64,000 nt of DNA. It comes from Croceibacterium xixiisoli. GTDB lineage: Bacteria; Pseudomonadota; Alphaproteobacteria; Sphingomonadales; Sphingomonadaceae. Made by a program: the position numbers and the translations under genes. This document shows, piece after piece, positions 1-7,369 of this stretch. Where the stretch lies: positions 1,488,001 through 1,552,000 of the forward strand of contig NZ_WTYJ01000001.1 of assembly GCF_009827305.1 (NCBI RefSeq), written 5' to 3'. Within the stretch, counting starts at the first letter, position 1; every line of letters begins with the position of its first letter. Under the pieces are notes generated by a model, which searched no databases, had not been told where the DNA came from, and saw nothing but the letters and a program-made list of their open reading frames with translations.

Positions 1-714
1 GGCAATGTCGGTGGCAATGTCGACCAGGAACACAGCACCTATATCAACGGCACGCTGGTATCGCATTTTCGCAATTCGGTGTGGCGCGGGCAACTGGCAT
101 GGAAGAACATCGCCAGCGGGCACCAGTTGAAGGACAAGGCCTATCTGCGGATCTATGAGGATCTGATCGTGTCCAACCAGCCGAGCGGAGAAACCGCATC
201 GGCGATGCCGCTGGTCGATATTTCCGCCTTCGGTTTCACTTGGTCCAACAATCTGCAATTGCGTCGGTTCGAACCGGCGCAGGCACCGCGGGATTCGCTG
301 GTCGATCTGCGGACCGAGATTTTGTATGGTCAGCCAGACCTTTACCCGTGGGATGTAATGGTCAATCGCGGCTGGCAGATGCCGGCCGATCCACTGACGG
401 CGCTGGATCAGGTCTATCTGTCGGTGTTTATGAACACCCAGGTCGAAAGTTTCCGCGATGAGCCTTATGTCTTTGCGCTGCGGCCTCAGGGAACCAATCT
501 GGTTGCGGGGAGCAACACGGTGGAAGGCAATGAGCGCACCACCAGGGCGCAGCAGCGGCTGGTTTCGATCGCCTTCAACACCAGCGGCCATGTGCGCCAG
601 GCCTATTCCCGCGAAGGCTGGACCTACTCCAATCCGCAACTGCCGCCAGGCGCCATGTGGATCAAGGATCGCGATGCTTTCATCCGTCACGCGCTGGGTC
701 TGATCGGCCGCTGA
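1..714 (+). CDS. C-terminal part of an unidentified protein
   Basis: The reading frame is open from the first base of the window to the TGA at 712-714, so the gene begins upstream and only the last 237 codons are visible. I do not recognise a family. The visible part is soluble, with no membrane segment and no cysteine cluster. It is rich in Trp, Tyr and Asn, and its C-terminal third has alternating hydrophobic residues suggesting beta structure. Codon use matches the neighbouring genes. A GTG at 79 is an internal valine rather than a credible start, because there is no ribosome binding site and the frame continues upstream. No obvious terminator follows before the next gene. Confidence 0.6.
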   Translation, partial: GNVGGNVDQEHSTYINGTLVSHFRNSVWRGQLAWKNIASGHQLKDKAYLRIYEDLIVSNQPSGETASAMPLVDISAFGFTWSNNLQLRRFEPAQAPRDSLVDLRTEILYGQPDLYPWDVMVNRGWQMPADPLTALDQVYLSVFMNTQVESFRDEPYVFALRPQGTNLVAGSNTVEGNERTTRAQQRLVSIAFNTSGHVRQAYSREGWTYSNPQLPPGAMWIKDRDAFIRHALGLIGR

Positions 715-920
715 GCTGGTTGCCGGTTTCGAGGTTGACCTGCTCGCGTCGGCAGGCCCTACGCCAGCAATAATTCATAACATTAATGTATTTGGCAAAC
801 CCGGCCCGTTTCGCACATGCAGCACACTGAGCAAGCATGCGGGTTCCCGGCATGGCAGGCTCGTCCCCGATGTGGGCGATGCCGCCGGTCGTGAACCGGA
901 ACCGACATAGAGGAAGAACC

Positions 921-2504
921 GTGGCCTCCAGTTCAAATATATTCTCCAGCTGGCGAGCGGATTTGCCAGCCTCGATCGTGGTGGCGCTCGTCGCGCTGCC
1001 GCTGTGCCTTGGCGTGGCGCTGGCATCCGGTGCACCGCTGTTTTCCGGCCTGATCGCCGGTTGTGTCGGCGGCATTGTCGTCGGCTTCCTGTCCAAATCA
1101 CCGCTGTCGGTGGCGGGTCCGGCGGCCGGCCTGACCGTGATCGTCTTCGCGGCGATCGAGCAACTGCCCAGCTTCGAAGCCTTCCTGCTGGCGACCTTTC
1201 TTGCCGGCGTGATCCAGATCGCCTTCTTCTTCACCCGATCGGGCGTGCTGGCTGAATTCGTGCCATCTTCGGTGGTCACGGGCATGCTTGCGGCGATCGG
1301 TCTGATTCTGATCCTGAAGCAGATCCCCCACGCGATCGGCTATGATGGCGATTACGAAGGCGATTTCCGCTTCCTGCAGGCAGACGGGCTGAACACGCTG
1401 ACCGCGATCGGGCACACGATTGCCAACAGCGTGCTGTGGGGTGCCGTGATCATTGGCCTCGGCAGCCTGGCATTCCTGTTCTGGTGGGACAAGGTGAAGC
1501 CGACCGAAGGTCCGCTGCGCTTCGTTCCCGGGCCGCTGGTGGTCGTGGTGCTGGGCGTGATCGTCAACTGGCTGTTCGGCCTGGTTGCGCCGTCGCTGCA
1601 GCTGACCCAGACCCATCTGGTGCAGGTGCCGATCAGCGGATCGCTGACCGAATTCGTCGGCCTGTTCTCCACCCCGGATTTCAGCCAGATTTCCAACAGC
1701 GCCGTCTGGACAATCGCCATCACCCTGGCGATCGTTGCCAGCCTAGAATCGCTGCTGAGCGTGAAGGCCGTGGACGAAATCGATCCGCAACGCCGCACCA
1801 CCCCCAAGAACTGGGAAATGCTGGCCCAGGGTGGCGGCAATATGGTGTCCGGCCTGATCGGCGGTCTGCCGGTTACCTCGGTGATCGTGCGCTCTTCGGC
1901 TAACGTGGAAGCCCGCGCCGAAAGCAAGCTGTCGACCATCCTGCATGGTACCTGGCTGCTGCTGAGCGTGCTGCTGATCCCGGTGATCCTCAACCTGATC
2001 CCGCTGTCGGCTCTGGCCGCCGTGCTGATCGCCACCGGTTACAAGCTGACCAAGCCGGAACTCTACACCAAGCGGTGGAAGCAGGGTTACACCCAGTTCG
2101 TACCCTTCGTGGTAACGGTTGGCGCGATCCTGTTCACCGATCTGCTGGTCGGCATCGTCATCGGTCTGGTCGTCGGCTTCGTGTTCGTCATCGCGCGGAA
2201 TTTCCGCACCGCGATCACCTATGCCTGCGATGTGGATGGCGACTGCCTGATCCGTGCGCGCCGCAATCTGTACTTCATTCACAAGTACGAACTGCAGCAG
2301 AAGCTGGACCAGGTGCCTGACAATGCGCATCTGCTGATCGATCTGTCGTCGACCAGCTATGTCGATCTCGACAACATCGATGTCATCAACGCCTTCATCA
2401 AGGGCGCCCCCTTCCGCAATATCTCGGTCCTGGTGCGTGGCGATGTCGCCGAACGCACGGCGCCGCTGATCAATGCCCCAACCGAACAGGTGGTTTACGC
2501 ATGA
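921..2504 (+). CDS. SulP family inorganic anion transporter
   Basis: An integral membrane anion transporter of 527 residues. The SulP core occupies roughly residues 10-440, with many hydrophobic segments, and a short STAS-like domain follows at the C terminus (about 460-525). The start is GTG at 921, preceded by AGGAAG at 911-916. The open frame extends further upstream, but that part is hydrophilic and unlike the family. The stop overlaps the start of a beta-carbonic anhydrase gene (ATGA at 2501-2504), so the two are probably translationally coupled. Within SulP, members paired with carbonic anhydrase are known or proposed bicarbonate transporters. Bicarbonate is therefore the likeliest substrate here and sulfate the alternative. 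The substrate is inferred from the pairing, not from residues. Confidence 0.9.
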   Translation: MASSSNIFSSWRADLPASIVVALVALPLCLGVALASGAPLFSGLIAGCVGGIVVGFLSKSPLSVAGPAAGLTVIVFAAIEQLPSFEAFLLATFLAGVIQIAFFFTRSGVLAEFVPSSVVTGMLAAIGLILILKQIPHAIGYDGDYEGDFRFLQADGLNTLTAIGHTIANSVLWGAVIIGLGSLAFLFWWDKVKPTEGPLRFVPGPLVVVVLGVIVNWLFGLVAPSLQLTQTHLVQVPISGSLTEFVGLFSTPDFSQISNSAVWTIAITLAIVASLESLLSVKAVDEIDPQRRTTPKNWEMLAQGGGNMVSGLIGGLPVTSVIVRSSANVEARAESKLSTILHGTWLLLSVLLIPVILNLIPLSALAAVLIATGYKLTKPELYTKRWKQGYTQFVPFVVTVGAILFTDLLVGIVIGLVVGFVFVIARNFRTAITYACDVDGDCLIRARRNLYFIHKYELQQKLDQVPDNAHLLIDLSSTSYVDLDNIDVINAFIKGAPFRNISVLVRGDVAERTAPLINAPTEQVVYA

Positions 2505-3169
2505 GGGAATCCAAGCAACTGCTGCTCGCCAACAAGGCCTGGGCTGCCGAACTGACGGATGAGAACAAGGATTTCTTCCGTCGCCAGATCGCCGGGCAGC
2601 GCCCGAAGTTCCTCTGGATCGGCTGTTCGGACAGCCGCGTGGCGCCTGAGCAGATGACCCAGGCCGCCCCGGGCGCGCTGTTCCTGCACCGGAACATCGC
2701 CAATCTGGTCAATCCGGGCGATCTCAACCTGATGTCGGTGCTGCAATTTGCGGTCGACGTGCTGGAAGTGTCGAACATCGTCGTGTGCGGTCACCACAGC
2801 TGCGGCGGTATTCGCGCCGCGCTGACCGGTGGCACCACCGGCGCAGTGGATGATTGGCTGGATGGGGCACGCCAGGTGCTGCACAACCATGCCGACGAAA
2901 TCCATTCGCAGCCCAATGAGGAAGCCCAGGTCAACCGGCTGGTGGAAATCAACGTCTGCGATCAGCTGGTGAAGCTGGCCGGCACCGAAACCGTGCAGAA
3001 GGCCTTTGCCGCGGAAAAGAACCTGACCCTGCACGGCTGGGTCTATGACATTCGCGATGGCCTGCTCAAGCCGCTGCAGAAGATCAACCGCACCACCGAT
3101 CTCAGCCAGATCGACCGGCCCGAGCGCGTGCTGCTGTCGACCGCTGAACTGGAAGCGGAAGTAATCTGA
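2501..3169 (+). CDS. can: beta-class carbonic anhydrase
   Basis: A 222-residue zinc enzyme interconverting CO2 and bicarbonate. The beta-class zinc ligands are visible: Cys42 and Asp44 in the CSDSR motif (Arg46 completes the Asp-Arg dyad), and His98 and Cys101 in the GHHSCGG motif. Length is typical for the family. The ATG overlaps the stop of the SulP gene by four bases, so expression is coupled to the transporter. Together they could supply bicarbonate for carboxylases such as the pccB and accA products encoded elsewhere in the window. A strong GC hairpin follows the stop and probably ends the transcript. Confidence 0.95.
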   Translation: MRESKQLLLANKAWAAELTDENKDFFRRQIAGQRPKFLWIGCSDSRVAPEQMTQAAPGALFLHRNIANLVNPGDLNLMSVLQFAVDVLEVSNIVVCGHHSCGGIRAALTGGTTGAVDDWLDGARQVLHNHADEIHSQPNEEAQVNRLVEINVCDQLVKLAGTETVQKAFAAEKNLTLHGWVYDIRDGLLKPLQKINRTTDLSQIDRPERVLLSTAELEAEVI

Positions 3170-3197
3170 CCTGACCGGCTGACGAGTTGGAGAGGGT

Positions 3198-3232
3198 GAC
3201 GGGCCGGGGCGGAAAACCGCTTCCGGCCCGTC
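3198..3232. terminator. hairpin between convergent genes, probable bidirectional terminator
   Basis: GACGGGCCGG (3198-3207) pairs with CCGGCCCGTC (3223-3232), with an inner GCGG-AAAA-CCGC hairpin. It lies between the carbonic anhydrase stop and the convergent regulator stop at 3239. There is no long T-run on either side, so termination efficiency is uncertain. Confidence 0.6.
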
Positions 3233-3238
3233 GCATAT

Positions 3239-3985
3239 CTAGCCGTACCAGCGGCAGAAATCATTGCCGGTCGCCTGATCCAGCATCTCCCGGCAGGCGC
3301 CATGGTGCAGATTGTTGCTGGCGATCAGCCCGAATTGCGGATCGGGCATCTGATCCATCGGCACCAACGCGATCGGACAGGCCACGGGCAGCAATTGCGA
3401 TCCCGATCCCGCCTGCAGCGTGGTCAGCAGGCCGAACATCCGCCTTTCCCGCGTGCCGCGACCCAGCATGATCATCCGGTACTGGCCTTCCTCGCTCGTC
3501 ACCAGATAGGTGTGGCCGGAAAGATTGGGCATGGAGACATAGCCGGCCTGGGTGAAGGCGCTGTCGGCCCGGTCGTGTTCGGTGAAGCGTAGATGGCCGG
3601 CATCATCGTCCCACAGGATCAGGGTGCGATAGGCATAGATCGCCTCGGGATCGCTGAAGGCCGGGCGCAGCGTCAGATATTCGCCCTCGATCCAGCGGAC
3701 TGCCGGGCGGCTGTAGGAACCCATGTGTTCGGGCGCCAGCGCCGCCTCTGCCGGTGGGGCGGTTTCAGCATGGCGCAGCGGCGTGCCCAGCACATCTTCG
3801 ATCCGCACCAGCGTGGCGAGGGTGAAGGGGCGGCTGCCGGACAGCGCCTTTTCCAAAGTGGACAGGCTGATCCGCGCCATATCGGCCAGCGCCTGACGCG
3901 AAATGCGGCGCCGGGCCAGCTCTTCACGCAGGCGGGCGGCGATGGCTTCGTGCTCGGTGCCGGTCGGTTCTGTGGTGCTGTTCAT
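3239..3985 (-). CDS. XRE-family helix-turn-helix transcriptional regulator
   Basis: A 248-residue DNA-binding protein. Residues about 13-65 form an XRE/Cro-type helix-turn-helix (pattern ISRQALADMARISLSTLEKA, then a recognition-helix region). The rest is a mixed alpha/beta C-terminal domain that I cannot name; it could sense a ligand. The ATG at 3985 is preceded by a purine-rich GGGGAGAGAG. A longer frame upstream exists but overlaps the promoter and is not credible. The gene diverges from the sortase-substrate gene and converges on carbonic anhydrase. Its own promoter carries a palindromic site, consistent with autoregulation. The regulon is unknown, but a similar site lies at 9933-9956. Confidence 0.85.
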   Translation of the reverse strand: MNSTTEPTGTEHEAIAARLREELARRRISRQALADMARISLSTLEKALSGSRPFTLATLVRIEDVLGTPLRHAETAPPAEAALAPEHMGSYSRPAVRWIEGEYLTLRPAFSDPEAIYAYRTLILWDDDAGHLRFTEHDRADSAFTQAGYVSMPNLSGHTYLVTSEEGQYRMIMLGRGTRERRMFGLLTTLQAGSGSQLLPVACPIALVPMDQMPDPQFGLIASNNLHHGACREMLDQATGNDFCRWYG

Positions 3986-3998
3986 GCTCTCTCCCCGG

Positions 3999-4030
3999 AC
4001 AATTCCGCACATTTGCGTACATTCTGTCAA
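3999..4030 (-). promoter_or_regulatory. promoter with palindromic operator for the XRE regulator gene
   Basis: On the minus strand TTGACA (4025-4030) is followed after 18 bases by GGAATT (4001-4006). The spacer contains a CGCA-N4-TGCG palindrome. The right end, TGTGCGGAATTGTC, recurs almost exactly in the promoter at 9937-9965. The position, 15-45 bases ahead of the regulator start, fits an autoregulatory promoter. The same intergenic region must also hold the promoter of the divergent gene starting at 4161. Confidence 0.5.
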
Positions 4031-4160
4031 GCTGCGTGCCGGAAACCGCCGCTTTCCGCCGCGCTTGGCCGGGGATGGCGGCAAGTGGCGGGCATGTCGC
4101 GTGGCTGTCCGGCATGGTGCATGTCTAGTCAGCAGGCTCCCGAACCGAAGGAGCCTGATC

Positions 4161-6308
4161 ATGTTGCCGACCCCCAACCGCCGCCGCATCTCTGCCAACG
4201 CCGCCGCCCGCGAACATCGTCGCCGGCTCGGCATCGGCACCATGGCGCTGATGGCCGTGGTGATGAGCTGCCTGGTATCGACCCAGCTGCGCGCGCAGGA
4301 TGGCGCCGATCCCGCTGCCGGCGGCGCGCTGATGCTGCAGGGCAAGGAAGGGGCGGCCATGCCCGCCGTGCGGCTGGGCACCGATATGGACGTGACCGTG
4401 ACCGGGCAGATTCTGCGCGTGCGCGTGACCCAGGCCTTCCGCAACACCAGCAATGAATGGATGGAGGCAACCTATCTTTATCCGCTGCCCGATGATGGCG
4501 CGGTCGATACGCTCAACATGGTGGTCGGCCAGCGGGTGATCGTCGGCAAGATCGCGGAGCGGGAAGAGGCGCGCCAGATTTATGATCAAGCACGATCCGA
4601 AGGGCGTAAGGCTGGGCTGGTGGAATCGAGCCGGCCCAATCTGTTCCGCAATTCGGTCGCCAATATCGGCCCGGGTGAAACCGTGCTGGTCTCCATAGAA
4701 TATCAGGCGCCGGTGCGGCAGCTGGCCGGCGAATTCGCCCTGCGCCTGCCGCTGGTGGTCGGCCCGCGCTATGTGCCGCCGCATACGCTGACCGATGGCG
4801 CGGCGCGGGCCGATGCGGCGCAGGTCACGGCACCGCTGGCGAGCCCGGCGCTCGGCAATTCGCTGAACCCGGTGTCGATCACCGTGCATCTGGCGCCGGG
4901 CTTCGTGCCGGCCAACATCATCAGCCCCTATCACCGGATTTCGGTCGCCGATGCGGGGGCGCAGGCGCGCACCATCACGCTGGCCGCAGGGGAGGAACCG
5001 GCGGATCGCGATTTCGAACTGCGCTGGCGTTCGGCCAGTGCCGACCCGACGCTGGGCCTGTTTCGCCAGACCCTCGGCGGGCAGGATTATGTGATGGCTG
5101 CGATCACCCCGCAGGCAGAGGTTGAAGCTGGCAAGCTGCCCCCGCGCGAGATGATTTTCGTGATCGACAACAGCGGATCGATGAGCGGCGGATCGATGGA
5201 GGCGGCCAAAGAGAGCCTGCTGCATGCGCTGACCACGCTGCGTCCGGAAGACCGGTTCAACATCATCCGTTTCGACGATACGCTGACCGCGCTGTTCGAT
5301 CATGCGACTCTGGCCAGCGCGGAACAGGTCGCGCTCGCGCGGCGCTTTACCGAAGATTTGAAGGCCACGGGTGGCACCGAAATGCTGCCGGCCCTGCGCA
5401 CGGCGCTGACGGACGACCGGCCGACCGACAAGGCGCTGCGGCAGGTGATTTTCCTGACCGATGGCGATCTGTCGAACGAGAAGGAGATGATGGCAGAGAT
5501 TGCGGCCAATGGCGGGCGCAGCAGCGTGTTCATGATCGGCATCGGATCGGCGCCGAACAACTTCCTGATGCGCCGCATGGCGGAGGCAGGGCGTGGCACA
5601 TACACCAATATCGGCACCGGTGACGAAGTGATGGCCAAGATGACCGCGCTGCTCGAACGGCTGAAGGCGCCGGCCATGCGCGACATCAGCGTGAGGGTGG
5701 AGGGGACTTCGCTCGAACTCGCGCCCCGGGTTCTGCCTACGCTTTATGCCGGGGAACCGCTGGTGCTGCTGGGGCCGGGTGACGGGCTGGAAGGGCGGCT
5801 GGTCGTCAGCGGCACGATCGGCGATCGGCGCTGGAGCCAGACGGTCGAGTTGAAAGACGCGGCGGACAGTCCATCCGTGGCGCGGCTCTGGGCCAATCGC
5901 CGGGTCGCCGATGTCGAGGCGCAGCGCTGGTCGCAGGAGATTTCGGAGGATGAAGCCGATGGCGCCGTTCGCGAACTGGGGTTGGGTTTCCACATCGTCA
6001 CCAGCCAGACCAGCCTGGTCGCGGTGGATGAAACACCCAGCCGCCCGCAAGGCGCGCGGCTGACGCAGGAAGAATTGCCACTGCTGCTGCCGAGCGGGTG
6101 GAATTTCGATGCGCTGTTTGGTGGTGATGCCGCGCAAACGGTGAACCGCGCAGCTCCGCCCGAACAGATGCAGGAACTTGATCTGCCGCAGACCGGCACA
6201 GGTTTTGTCGGAACGATCTTGCGCGGGCTGGCGCTGCTGCTGGCCGGGATTGCCGGGCTGCTGACCTGGCGTCGTCGCGGCACCCGTGTCGAAGGGGAAG
6301 CAGCATGA
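4161..6308 (+). CDS. VIT/vWA-domain sortase substrate (marine proteobacterial sortase target protein)
   Basis: A 715-residue exported protein. In order it has an N-terminal signal segment (about 25-47), a vault inter-alpha-trypsin (VIT) domain (about 75-200), a von Willebrand A domain with an intact MIDAS DxSxS (Asp336, Ser338, Ser340) to about residue 510, a beta-rich region, and a classical cell-sorting signal. That signal is LPQTG at 675-679 followed by a hydrophobic helix and a basic RRR tail. The start ATG has AAGGAG at 4148-4153. The stop overlaps the dedicated sortase gene by four bases. This matches the known family of single-substrate sortase pairs in Gram-negative bacteria. The vWA domain suggests metal-dependent adhesion to a protein partner, but the partner and function are unknown. 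Confidence 0.92.
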   Translation: MLPTPNRRRISANAAAREHRRRLGIGTMALMAVVMSCLVSTQLRAQDGADPAAGGALMLQGKEGAAMPAVRLGTDMDVTVTGQILRVRVTQAFRNTSNEWMEATYLYPLPDDGAVDTLNMVVGQRVIVGKIAEREEARQIYDQARSEGRKAGLVESSRPNLFRNSVANIGPGETVLVSIEYQAPVRQLAGEFALRLPLVVGPRYVPPHTLTDGAARADAAQVTAPLASPALGNSLNPVSITVHLAPGFVPANIISPYHRISVADAGAQARTITLAAGEEPADRDFELRWRSASADPTLGLFRQTLGGQDYVMAAITPQAEVEAGKLPPREMIFVIDNSGSMSGGSMEAAKESLLHALTTLRPEDRFNIIRFDDTLTALFDHATLASAEQVALARRFTEDLKATGGTEMLPALRTALTDDRPTDKALRQVIFLTDGDLSNEKEMMAEIAANGGRSSVFMIGIGSAPNNFLMRRMAEAGRGTYTNIGTGDEVMAKMTALLERLKAPAMRDISVRVEGTSLELAPRVLPTLYAGEPLVLLGPGDGLEGRLVVSGTIGDRRWSQTVELKDAADSPSVARLWANRRVADVEAQRWSQEISEDEADGAVRELGLGFHIVTSQTSLVAVDETPSRPQGARLTQEELPLLLPSGWNFDALFGGDAAQTVNRAAPPEQMQELDLPQTGTGFVGTILRGLALLLAGIAGLLTWRRRGTRVEGEAA

Positions 6309-7018
6309 TCCGGATCGCAGGATATTTCGGAGGAGGTCGCGCCATCGGGCGCGGCCTTTTCCTGCTCGCTTGCCTCGGCGGCTGCGCCGCCGGGCTGGGC
6401 ATGATCGCGCAGGGTGCGGCGGTGCCGGTCACCGCGCATGTGGCGCAGCAGGGATTGGAACAGCAGTTCGAACAGCAACGCGCTGTCTTCAACCGGGCAG
6501 CGAAGCCGGTGCTGTCAGCACCGGCCGGAACTAGCAACCGCGCGGCAGCCGTGTCCGCCCCGGCGCTGAATGTCCGCCAGACGTCGGTTCCGGTCACCCT
6601 GCCGGCGCAGGGGCCGATTGCGCGACTCACGGTGGAGCGGCTGGGGATCAGCGAGATCATTCTGGGTGCAGCGGCCGATATGGAGGGCCAATTGCGGCGT
6701 GCGCCGGTGTTGATTAGCCGCAGCAGCGGGACACAGCCGGTCTCCGTCATGGCGGCGCATCGTGACACGCACTTCCTGTTCATCCGGGATTTGCAGCCGG
6801 ATGATGTGGTCCGGATCGAATGGGTGACCGGCCAGGAAGAGCAATATCGCATCACCGGATTTGCAACGCTGCGCTGGGATGAATTCGCCTATCCCCTTGA
6901 TCCGGATCGACCTTTGCTGGCGCTCAGCACCTGCTATCCGTTTGGCGGCACCGAATATGGCGGGCCCTGGCGCCGGGTGGCTTGGGCGGAAAAGATCTCC
7001 CAGCCGATACTTTCGTGA
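6305..7018 (+). CDS. proteobacterial class sortase, dedicated to the upstream LPQTG protein
   Basis: A 237-residue membrane-anchored transpeptidase with an N-terminal hydrophobic segment (about 13-35), a variable linker rich in Ala and Gln, and a sortase beta-barrel from about residue 105. The catalytic triad is visible: His152 (AAHRDTH), Cys210 (LSTCYPF) and Arg223/224 (GGPWRR). Sortases cleave LPxTG-type signals between Thr and Gly through a Cys thioester. In Gram-negative relatives the acceptor is unclear. The ATG lies inside the end of the substrate gene (ATGA overlap), so enzyme and substrate are made together. No second LPxTG protein is apparent in the window. Confidence 0.93.
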   Translation: MIRIAGYFGGGRAIGRGLFLLACLGGCAAGLGMIAQGAAVPVTAHVAQQGLEQQFEQQRAVFNRAAKPVLSAPAGTSNRAAAVSAPALNVRQTSVPVTLPAQGPIARLTVERLGISEIILGAAADMEGQLRRAPVLISRSSGTQPVSVMAAHRDTHFLFIRDLQPDDVVRIEWVTGQEEQYRITGFATLRWDEFAYPLDPDRPLLALSTCYPFGGTEYGGPWRRVAWAEKISQPILS

Positions 7019-7369
7019 ATATGGGTTATTCGATTCTGATATTAGGCAAAGCCCCGAACCCGTCGCTATCGCGAGGCAATCGCAATAATGTAGCAAAACG
7101 TCGCGATTTGTCGTAGGGGACACAACATGAGGTTTGATGTGACGGGGGCGCAGGGGGCGTCATCCTGTTGTGCAGTCTGGTTTGCAAGCTGTGTGATGCC
7201 GCCGGGTTGATCGCGGCCGACCGGGGAGCCGGTCAGGCGTGCGTAAGGCTACGCCGCCAGCAGTTTTCGCTGCCGCCAATCGCCTGACGCGATGGCCGGC
7301 GGTGACCAGCCAGCAAGAGAAAAATACCCCTGCCGCGCGGGATACCGCCTGGTGGGCTGGAGCTTTGTT
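7019..7369 (+). promoter_or_regulatory. long structured leader ahead of a TonB-dependent receptor
   Basis: This 351-base gap has no credible gene. Its 3' half is strongly structured. GACCGG-GGAG-CCGGTC forms a perfect hairpin at 7219-7234. Alternatively GTCAGGCG (7232-7239) pairs with CGCCTGAC (7281-7288), enclosing GCGTA-AGGC-TACGC (7240-7253) and GCAG-TTTTCG-CTGC (7259-7272). The two arrangements share bases 7232-7234 and so exclude each other, as in a switch or attenuator. It lacks the conserved boxes of cobalamin, TPP and FMN riboswitches as I know them. A regulatory RNA role is inferred only. Confidence 0.4.

Noticed and set aside
680-1285. Long minus-strand open frame opposite the SulP gene
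   Set aside because: It is a GC-rich shadow frame with biased composition, no ribosome binding site and no family features, opposite a clear transporter gene.
4125-6137. 670-codon minus-strand frame opposite the vWA gene
   Set aside because: Arg/His-rich shadow of a clear VIT/vWA gene. Such long antisense frames recur opposite most genes here because of high GC.
7201-7310. Cobalamin, TPP or FMN riboswitch ahead of the TonB receptor
   Set aside because: The structure is suggestive, but the conserved boxes of these classes are not present, so no class name was given.
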